Shown one piece after another: positions 8,350-14,950 of a stretch of 26,403 bases of DNA. This stretch comes from Pseudobutyrivibrio sp. Lineage in GTDB: Bacteria > Bacillota_A > Clostridia > Lachnospirales > Lachnospiraceae. The stretch spans positions 1 through 26,403 of the forward strand of contig JAILNO010000248.1 of NCBI GenBank assembly GCA_024691465.1. The letters are read 5' to 3'. Position numbers and translations under genes: made by a program. How positions within the stretch are numbered: the first letter of the stretch is position 1; each line of letters begins with the position of its first letter. The notes under the pieces are model-generated. The model was given only the letters and a program-made list of their open reading frames with translations. It did no database searches and was not told where the DNA came from.

Positions 8350-10264
8350 TTTACTTAGCCAGGAAACAATTGATAAGATAGCTGCCGGAGAAGTGGTTGA
8401 AAGACCAGCTTCAGTAGCCAAGGAGCTCATCGAAAACAGTATTGATGCAGGGGCAACTGCTATATCTGTAGAGATAAAGGGTGGCGGCATCGAATATCTT
8501 AGAATTACCGATAATGGCGTAGGCATTGATAAGGATCAGATACAGATAGCTTTCTTAAGGCACTCCACCAGCAAGATTGTAGATGCTGCTGATTTAGATA
8601 ATGTGCGCTCGCTAGGATTTAGAGGTGAGGCACTTTCTAGTATCTCTGCTGTATCTAAAGTGGAACTTATCACTAAGACTAAGGAGTCACTTCTGGGGGC
8701 CTCTTATATAATCGAGGGAGCCAAAGAGATATCCCTTACTGATATAGGTGCACCTGATGGTACTACCTTTATTGTCAGGCAGCTCTTTTATAATACTCCA
8801 GCCAGGAAGAAGTTTCTCAAGTCTGATAGCACAGAGGGTAGTTATGTATTTGATGTGGTAGAGCACCTGGCTCTGTCCCATCCTGAGATTTCATTCAAAT
8901 TCCTCCTTAATGGCAAGGAGAAGCTCATGACCTCAGGCAATGGTGTACTTTCCGATACTATTTATCAGATATATGGAAGACAGATTGCATCTAATGTGCT
9001 TGATTTAGAGTATGAAGATGAATTCATGACTATATCAGGGTTTATTGGTCAGTCCGTTATCGCAAGAGGCAATAGGGCCTTTGAGCATTTCTTTGTCAAT
9101 AATAGATATATTAAGAGCGGCAATCTCTCTAAAGCATGTGAGGAAGGGTACTATGGTTTTTTGATGGGACATCAGTATCCGTTCTTTGTAATTAATATTA
9201 ATTTCAAGGATAGCGCTGTAGATGTGAATGTACATCCAACCAAGCAGGAGGTCCGTTTTGAAAATGAAGCTGTTATCTTAGAGGTACTTACCAGGATTAT
9301 CAACGATAGACTACGTAAGCGAGAGGATGTCTTAGAGGCTCATGTGGATGAGGATACTACACCTCCTAAACCTATTATAGCTAGTCCAGTTGTACCTACA
9401 GTAGAACCTTCTGGAGTTTCATCTGTAAAAGATACGACTATGGATAATCCTTCTAATAAAGGAGAGGACTCTCCTGTTAATAATGTCAATAATATAGAAC
9501 CTCCTGCCTCAACAGTACCTGCAAAGGTCAAGATGCCTGAGCCTTTTGAGAAGGATAGATTAGAACAGATCAAGATGCAGGTTACTAATCAAATCAGGCA
9601 GGATACTCCTTACGAGAAGAAATTTGCAGAGAAGAATCGCGGAGGAGAAAAGTACGAGCAGATTAGCTTTTTACAAAAGGAAGCTATTAAAGAACACAAG
9701 ATAATCGGTCAAGTATTTGATACATATTGGATCATTGAGTACGATAAGAATATGTACATAATCGACCAGCATGCAGCTCATGAGAAAGTACTCTTCGAGA
9801 AGACCATGTCAAGGCTTAAGAATAACGAGATGAGTACACAGCTTGTTAGTCCACCTATTATTGTTTCTCTTGCCCCAGGCGATATACTCTTATACGAGAG
9901 ATATCATGAGGCTTTTGAAAAGGTTGGATTCAATATAGAGTCTTTTGGAGGTAATGAGCTTGCAATTAACGGAGTTCCTGGCAATATGCTTAACTTAGAT
10001 CCTAAGCAGTTGTTTATGGAGATCTTAGCAGATTGCGATAGTTTTAAGGCTTCAGATTCATTTGATATGATTGTGGAGAGAGTGGCATCCATGTCATGCA
10101 AGGCTGCCGTTAAGGGTAATAACAAGTTATCTATTCCAGAGATTAAGACTCTTATAGATGATTTATTGAAGTTGGATAATCCATACCATTGTCCTCATGG
10201 TAGACCTACTATGATTTCATTCTCTGAGTATGAATTAGCCAAGAAGTTTAAAAGGATTGTTTAA
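8336..10264 (+). CDS. mutL: DNA mismatch repair protein MutL (endonuclease type)
   Basis: A 642-residue MutL, the ATP-driven partner of MutS. The GHKL ATPase is intact: ELIENSIDAGA (30-40), DNGVG (59-63), FLRHSTSK and GFRGEALSS. A long, low-complexity Pro/Ser/Thr/Asn linker (about 340-400) joins the C-terminal domain. That domain has the metal-dependent nicking motif DQHA(X)2E(X)4E beginning at D477, plus SCKAAVK and C619-PHGRP, so this is a MutL that makes its own nick, as expected where MutH and Dam are absent. The start lies inside the end of mutS, with AGGGTAACGAATA just upstream as the likely ribosome site. The stop overlaps the miaA start by one base (TAATG). Confidence 0.97.
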   Translation: MNRINLLSQETIDKIAAGEVVERPASVAKELIENSIDAGATAISVEIKGGGIEYLRITDNGVGIDKDQIQIAFLRHSTSKIVDAADLDNVRSLGFRGEALSSISAVSKVELITKTKESLLGASYIIEGAKEISLTDIGAPDGTTFIVRQLFYNTPARKKFLKSDSTEGSYVFDVVEHLALSHPEISFKFLLNGKEKLMTSGNGVLSDTIYQIYGRQIASNVLDLEYEDEFMTISGFIGQSVIARGNRAFEHFFVNNRYIKSGNLSKACEEGYYGFLMGHQYPFFVININFKDSAVDVNVHPTKQEVRFENEAVILEVLTRIINDRLRKREDVLEAHVDEDTTPPKPIIASPVVPTVEPSGVSSVKDTTMDNPSNKGEDSPVNNVNNIEPPASTVPAKVKMPEPFEKDRLEQIKMQVTNQIRQDTPYEKKFAEKNRGGEKYEQISFLQKEAIKEHKIIGQVFDTYWIIEYDKNMYIIDQHAAHEKVLFEKTMSRLKNNEMSTQLVSPPIIVSLAPGDILLYERYHEAFEKVGFNIESFGGNELAINGVPGNMLNLDPKQLFMEILADCDSFKASDSFDMIVERVASMSCKAAVKGNNKLSIPEIKTLIDDLLKLDNPYHCPHGRPTMISFSEYELAKKFKRIV

Positions 10265-11202
10265 TGAACAAATTAGTGGTTTTGACAGGGCCAACAGCCG
10301 TTGGTAAGACATCACTTTCTATTAATCTCGCCAAAGCAATTAATGGCGAGATTATTTCTGCTGATTGTATGCAGGTATATAAGCGTATGGATATAGGCAC
10401 AGCCAAGATTACTCCTGAGGATATGGATGGAGTGAAGCATCATTTAATTGATGTGATTGAACCATCTGAGGATTTTCATGTGGTGAGATTCAAAGAGATG
10501 GTTGAGGAGGCCATGGCTGACATCTATTCCAGAGGCAAGATTCCCATCATATGTGGGGGCACTGGATTCTATATTCAGGCGGTTCTATATGATATACAGT
10601 TTAATGACGACGATGTAGACCAGGAGTATCGTAACTTTTTAGATGAATATGCAAATGAGCATGGCAACGATAAGCTTCATGCTAAGTTAGAAGAAGTTGA
10701 TCCTGATTCTGCTTCAAGTATTCCTGCGGCTAATCGTAAAAGAGTGATTAGAGCCCTAGAGTATTATCACCAGACAGGCGAGATGTTTTCTGTCCACAAT
10801 AAACAGGAGCGTCTGAGAAAAAGTCCGTATAATTTTGCTTATTTTGTGCTAAATGATGACAGGAAATTATTATATAATCGTATAGATAAGCGAGTGGATG
10901 TCATGATGGAAAATGGTTTATTAGAAGAGGTTAAATCTCTTGTGAATGAGGGACTTACCACCTCCATGACATCTATGAGTGGCATAGGCTACAAAGAAAT
11001 AATATCTTATCTCAATGGAGATTTATCACTTGAGGATTCTGTTGAACTAATTAAAAAGAACTCTAGGAACTATGCTAAGCGCCAGCTTACTTGGTTTAGA
11101 AGAGAAAGAGAAGTTATATGGCTTGATAAGACTGTACTTACTAATCAGGATATGATTCTTGAGGTGATTTTATCTAGCCTTAGAGAGAGAGGAATTATTT
11201 AA
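10264..11202 (+). CDS. miaA: tRNA dimethylallyltransferase MiaA
   Basis: A 312-residue enzyme that transfers the dimethylallyl group from DMAPP to N6 of A37 in tRNAs reading UNN codons. The P-loop is GPTAVGKTS (9-17). The substrate loop DCMQVYKRMDIGTAK starts at residue 34, with Cys where many family members have Ser. HHLIDVIEP, CGGTGFYIQA, RALEYY, MSGIGYKE and the C-terminal KRQLTWFRRE that contacts tRNA are all present. It overlaps the mutL stop by one base and is followed at one base distance by the YnbB-like gene. No hfq lies between miaA and that gene, although hfq follows miaA in many Firmicutes and proteobacteria. Confidence 0.96.
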   Translation: MNKLVVLTGPTAVGKTSLSINLAKAINGEIISADCMQVYKRMDIGTAKITPEDMDGVKHHLIDVIEPSEDFHVVRFKEMVEEAMADIYSRGKIPIICGGTGFYIQAVLYDIQFNDDDVDQEYRNFLDEYANEHGNDKLHAKLEEVDPDSASSIPAANRKRVIRALEYYHQTGEMFSVHNKQERLRKSPYNFAYFVLNDDRKLLYNRIDKRVDVMMENGLLEEVKSLVNEGLTTSMTSMSGIGYKEIISYLNGDLSLEDSVELIKKNSRNYAKRQLTWFRREREVIWLDKTVLTNQDMILEVILSSLRERGII

Positions 11203-11203
11203 A

Positions 11204-12487
11204 GTGTATAGTATTTACAAAGATTTCGGAATTTCAAAGGAAGTATATGATTACGGTAAAGATATTATCAAGAATCTTGCTGACAGATTCAAAGAAATAG
11301 ACGATACTGCAGAATACAATCAGCTTAAGGTCCTTAGAGCTATGCAGGAGCACAAGGTGGCAGCTGAGTGTTTTAATACTTCTACAGGTTATGGTTATGA
11401 TGATGTGGGAAGAGATACATTAGAGAAAGTATACGCATCTGTATTCAAGGCTGAGGATGCCCTGGTTCGTCCTCAGATTACCTGCGGTACACATGCTTTA
11501 GCACTTGCCCTCATGAGTAACTTAAGGCCAGGCGATGAGCTCTTATCACCTGTTGGCAAGCCATATGATACTCTTGAGGAAGTAATCGGAATCAGACCAT
11601 CTAACGGTTCTCTTGCTGAGTATGGCGTTACTTACGCTCAGGTGGATTTATTAGATAACGGCGATTTCGACTATGATGGAATTAAGGCAGCTATTAACGA
11701 TAGAACTAAGCTTGTTACAATACAGCGTTCTAAGGGTTATGCTAATAGACCTACGCTTTCTGTTGAGAAGATTGGCGAGCTTATTTCTTTTGTTAAGAAT
11801 ATTAAGCCTGACATTATTTGCATGGTAGACAATTGCTACGGTGAGTTCGTTGAGAGAATCGAGCCTACTGAACTAGGAGCGGATATGTGCGTAGGTTCTC
11901 TTATTAAGAATCCAGGTGGCGGTCTTGCACCTATAGGTGGATATATCGTAGGTACAAAGGCCTGTGTTGAGAATGCAGCACACAGACTTACCAGCCCTGG
12001 ACTGGGCAAGGAAGTCGGAGCTTCACTTGGAACTATGCAGTCATTCTATCAGGGATTTTTCCTGGCGCCTACAGTTGTTGCTGGAGCCTTAAAAGGTGCA
12101 ATCTTTGCAGCTAATGTATATGAGAAGCTTGGATTCCTATGCGTTCCTAATTCAACTGAGCCTAGGTACGATATTATTCAGGCAGTATCATTTCTTAAGC
12201 CAGAGGGATTAATTGCTTTCTGCGAGGGTATTCAGGCAGCTGCTCCAGTTGATTCATATGTTACTCCAGAGCCATGGGATATGCCAGGCTATGATAGCAA
12301 GGTAATTATGGCTGCAGGAGCATTCGTACAGGGTTCTTCTATTGAGTTATCTGCAGATGGCCCTTTAAGAGACCCTTATACAGCATTTTTCCAGGGTGGA
12401 CTCACATGGAATCATGCTAAGATAGGCATACTTACATCCTTACAAAAACTAGTTGATGCTTGCCTTGTGAACAAAACACAACTGTGA
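11204..12487 (+). CDS. YnbB-like PLP enzyme (methionine gamma-lyase family)
   Basis: A 427-residue fold-type I PLP enzyme of COG4100 (YnbB; annotated as methionine gamma-lyase family or aluminium resistance protein). True substrate is not established. Features seen: RPQITCGTHALALAL near residue 90 in the cofactor-phosphate region, MVDNCYGEFVE with the Asp that contacts the pyridine nitrogen, and GSLIKNPGGGLAP, in which K235 is the likely Schiff-base lysine. The GTG start at 11204 has GAGAGAGG about 12 bases upstream and lies one base past the miaA stop; no in-frame ATG gives a full-length protein. The stop is followed by the mreB promoter region, so this is probably the last gene of the mutS-mutL-miaA transcript. 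Confidence 0.88.
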   Translation: MYSIYKDFGISKEVYDYGKDIIKNLADRFKEIDDTAEYNQLKVLRAMQEHKVAAECFNTSTGYGYDDVGRDTLEKVYASVFKAEDALVRPQITCGTHALALALMSNLRPGDELLSPVGKPYDTLEEVIGIRPSNGSLAEYGVTYAQVDLLDNGDFDYDGIKAAINDRTKLVTIQRSKGYANRPTLSVEKIGELISFVKNIKPDIICMVDNCYGEFVERIEPTELGADMCVGSLIKNPGGGLAPIGGYIVGTKACVENAAHRLTSPGLGKEVGASLGTMQSFYQGFFLAPTVVAGALKGAIFAANVYEKLGFLCVPNSTEPRYDIIQAVSFLKPEGLIAFCEGIQAAAPVDSYVTPEPWDMPGYDSKVIMAAGAFVQGSSIELSADGPLRDPYTAFFQGGLTWNHAKIGILTSLQKLVDACLVNKTQL

Positions 12488-12493
12488 TAAAAT
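12465..12493 (+). promoter_or_regulatory. Predicted sigma-A promoter for the mreB operon
   Basis: TTGTGA (12465-12470) and TAAAAT (12488-12493) are separated by 17 bases, and the -10 box is preceded by TG one base away (12485-12486), making an extended -10. The distance to the mreB start is about 40 bases. The box lies over the last codons of the YnbB-like gene. This is a consensus match by eye, not a mapped start site. Confidence 0.55.
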
Positions 12494-12510
12494 TTTTTAA
12501 GAAATTTTAT
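12487..12510. repeat. AT-only inverted repeat over the mreB -10 region
   Basis: ATAAAATTT (12487-12495) and its exact reverse complement AAATTTTAT (12502-12510) flank a 6-base centre. The left arm contains the -10 box of the predicted mreB promoter. With no G or C in the stem it would be a poor terminator; it could be an operator or chance in AT-rich DNA. Confidence 0.4.
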
Positions 12511-12535
12511 TAAAAGTGACTTACGGAGGATAATC

Positions 12536-13549
12536 ATGGCCAATTCATTTGGTATTGATATAGGAACTCAGAATCTTAAGATATACAGCGGTTCCAACAA
12601 TCAAATTACTAACATCAAAAACACAATCGCTATTGTTAATAAGAATCAGATGTACTCATACGGTGATAGTGCATATTCTATGTTTGAGAAGGCACCTGAG
12701 ACAATTAGTGTCTCTTTTCCAATCGTATCAGGTGTTATAGCTGATTTTGATAATATGCAGACTATGCTTTTTGAGGTCTTAGAGAAGGATCTTAAGGGCA
12801 AGATTAAGGGCAGTGATATTGTTGTTGCTGTACCTACAGATATTACTGAGGTTGAGAAGAAGGCATTCTCTGACTTATTCTCTAAGTCTAAGAACAAGCC
12901 TCATTCAATCAAAGTATGTGAGAAGCCTATAGCCAGTGCTATCGGTATGGGACTTGATGTATCAGAGCCTACAGGTGTTATGGTGGTAGATTTAGGTGCA
13001 GATACTACAGAGATATCAGTTATTTCTTTAGGTGGTTTAGTTCTTTCTGAGCTTCTTCCATTCGGTGGTAATCAGATAGATGAATCTATTGTTACATACC
13101 TTAAGAGGAATTATAACTTGGTCATCGGTCAGAAGACTGCTAAGCAGCTTAAGGAAGAGATTGGCTCTGCATTAGAGGGCAGAGGAGAGAAGCTTACTGT
13201 TGTTGGTCGTGATGTGGTAAGTGGTCTTCCTATTGAGATGGAGATTGAAAGCGATATCATTTACAACGCAATCAAGTCAGATTTAGAGAGCTTCTGCACT
13301 AATGTTAAGCTCATTTTAGAGAAGGTTCCACCAGAGCTTGCTAAGGATATTGTACATTCAGGCATATATCTTACAGGTGGTACATCTCAGTTACATCAAT
13401 TGACTGATTTATTCTCAGAAGTTACTAATATCAAGGTTAATGCATTTGAAGAACCACAGGAGTCATGTGTAAAGGGACTTGGTGCTGTTCTTTCAGATAG
13501 CAAGTACAAGACCTATGGTTACAGTATGAAGACAAGGATATTTAGATAA
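12536..13549 (+). CDS. mreB: Rod shape-determining protein MreB (divergent active site)
   Basis: A 337-residue bacterial actin that forms membrane-bound filaments directing sidewall peptidoglycan synthesis. Identity rests on the actin-fold motifs: GIDIGTQN at the N-terminus (phosphate 1), VVDLGADTTEISVISLGG at 150-167 (phosphate 2), an IGSA segment with GRDVVSGLP, YLTGG (adenosine motif), and first place ahead of mreC and mreD. It departs from well-studied MreBs in the nucleotide pocket. The Glu directly before Pro (Glu140 in Caulobacter MreB) is K130, phosphate 2 reads GAD rather than GGG, and the adenosine loop reads GGTS. The Thr partner (T157) is kept. ACGGAGGA upstream is a strong SD. 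Its stop overlaps the mreC start by one base. Confidence 0.9.
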   Translation: MANSFGIDIGTQNLKIYSGSNNQITNIKNTIAIVNKNQMYSYGDSAYSMFEKAPETISVSFPIVSGVIADFDNMQTMLFEVLEKDLKGKIKGSDIVVAVPTDITEVEKKAFSDLFSKSKNKPHSIKVCEKPIASAIGMGLDVSEPTGVMVVDLGADTTEISVISLGGLVLSELLPFGGNQIDESIVTYLKRNYNLVIGQKTAKQLKEEIGSALEGRGEKLTVVGRDVVSGLPIEMEIESDIIYNAIKSDLESFCTNVKLILEKVPPELAKDIVHSGIYLTGGTSQLHQLTDLFSEVTNIKVNAFEEPQESCVKGLGAVLSDSKYKTYGYSMKTRIFR

Positions 13550-14412
13550 TGAGACAAAGAAAAGCAAATGGTGGTATTCCAAGTAAATATTTGCTTATGA
13601 TTTTATCGATTATATGTATTATGCTTTTGTTCTTCAGTTATTCTACTGGTTTTTCAGGCGGTCCACTTGAGACTATTGCCAATCATATATTTATACCTAT
13701 GCAGAAGGGTATAGATTATGTAGGCAGCAGCATTGCTATTTCTTCAGCTGATACTAAGACTAGAGAGGAGCTTGTTGCTGAGAACGAACAATTGCAGGCA
13801 CAGGTCGAAGATCTTAATGCTACTATTAGTAATATGGAGCTTAAGCTCAAGGAGCTTGATGAGCTTCAGCAGTTGTATGAATTAGATCAGACTTACTATG
13901 ATTATGACACTACAGGTGCTCGTATCATAGGTAAGGGTACATCTAATTGGTTTAATACCTTTACCATCGATAAGGGATCTAAGGATGGTATAGAGGTTGA
14001 TATGAATGTCATCGCCGAGGGAGGATTAGTTGGTATTGTTACTTCCGTAGGCGATTCTTATGCTGTAGTTAGAGCTATTATTGATGATACTTCTAACGTC
14101 AGCGCAACTATTTCATCCACAGAGGATAATTGCATAGTTTCTGGTTCATTGGAGGATATGACTTCAAGCAACCTCATATTATTCTCTAACCTAGATGATG
14201 ACGATGATGAAGTAGCTATCGGTGATGTGATAGTTACCTCTAATATTTCTGATAAATATCTCCCAGGACTTATGATAGGTTATGTTTCATCTGTACAGTT
14301 AGATGAGAACGAGCTTACTAAATCTGGTACGGTTACACCAGTAGTGGATTTTATGCATTTATCAGATGTACTTGTTATTTTGCAGCAAAAGGAGTCTTAC
14401 ACAGGTGAGTGA
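13549..14412 (+). CDS. mreC: Rod shape-determining protein MreC
   Basis: A 287-residue bitopic membrane protein that links MreB to the PBP2-RodA synthase from outside the membrane. It has a short basic N-terminus, one transmembrane helix at about 14-32, a heptad-rich coiled coil at about 71-112 (the stretch AENEQLQAQVEDLNATI), and then the two beta-barrel halves of the MreC core, with RIIGKGTSNWFNTFTIDKG and MNVIAEGGLVGIV as recognisable pieces. An acidic run of seven Asp/Glu (near residue 220) sits in a loop of the second half. The gene overlaps mreB by one base and mreD by eight. Confidence 0.93.
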   Translation: MRQRKANGGIPSKYLLMILSIICIMLLFFSYSTGFSGGPLETIANHIFIPMQKGIDYVGSSIAISSADTKTREELVAENEQLQAQVEDLNATISNMELKLKELDELQQLYELDQTYYDYDTTGARIIGKGTSNWFNTFTIDKGSKDGIEVDMNVIAEGGLVGIVTSVGDSYAVVRAIIDDTSNVSATISSTEDNCIVSGSLEDMTSSNLILFSNLDDDDDEVAIGDVIVTSNISDKYLPGLMIGYVSSVQLDENELTKSGTVTPVVDFMHLSDVLVILQQKESYTGE

Positions 14413-14950
14413 TTTTAAACAATATTTAAAAAAGATATTGATTATTACACTTGTTATTTTTGTATGCTATTTGCTGCAGACAAGTGTATTTTCTCGTTAT
14501 AGACTTGCGGGAGTCACCCCTAATATATTGATTTGTGTAGTTTCTACCTATGGATTTATGAAGGGTAGGAAGTACGGTATTATTATTGGATTTTTCACTG
14601 GTTTACTTCTTGATATTTTCTCAGGAGGTTTGTTTGGATTATATGCATTGATTTACATGTATATTGGTCTTTTGAATGGTTTTTTCAAGAAGCAGTTTTT
14701 TGGAGATGATCTTAAGCTTCCGATGATTCTTATTGGAACTAGTGATTTAATTTATGGCGTTGCCACATTTTTCGCCCTGTTTTTTATTAGATCTCAGAGT
14801 GATTTCACTTTTTATTTAATGAATATTATTCTTCCTGAGGTTGTTTACACTTTAGTTGTATCCATCTTTGTTTATTACATAATTCTTCACTTAAACAATT
14901 GGGTGGAAAAAATCGAAAAGAAAGGTTCTGATAGAATTGGAAATTATTAA
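14405..14950 (+). CDS. mreD: Rod shape-determining protein MreD
   Basis: A 181-residue, very hydrophobic protein with about five to six transmembrane spans, matching MreD in size, order and the motif GVTPNILICVVSTYGFMKGRKYGIIIGF. MreD works with MreC in the elongasome; its exact role is unclear. The start is set at GTG 14405 (VSDFKQYL...) because AAAAGGAG lies at 14387-14394, ten bases upstream; the in-frame ATG at 14366 is further inside mreC and has no such site. It overlaps mreC by 8 bases and the PBP2 gene by 14. Confidence 0.88.
   Translation: MSDFKQYLKKILIITLVIFVCYLLQTSVFSRYRLAGVTPNILICVVSTYGFMKGRKYGIIIGFFTGLLLDIFSGGLFGLYALIYMYIGLLNGFFKKQFFGDDLKLPMILIGTSDLIYGVATFFALFFIRSQSDFTFYLMNIILPEVVYTLVVSIFVYYIILHLNNWVEKIEKKGSDRIGNY

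Noticed and set aside
14366..14404. ATG 14366 as the mreD start.
   Set aside because: GTG 14405 has a well-placed AAAAGGAG; the longer form would add 13 polar residues from inside mreC.
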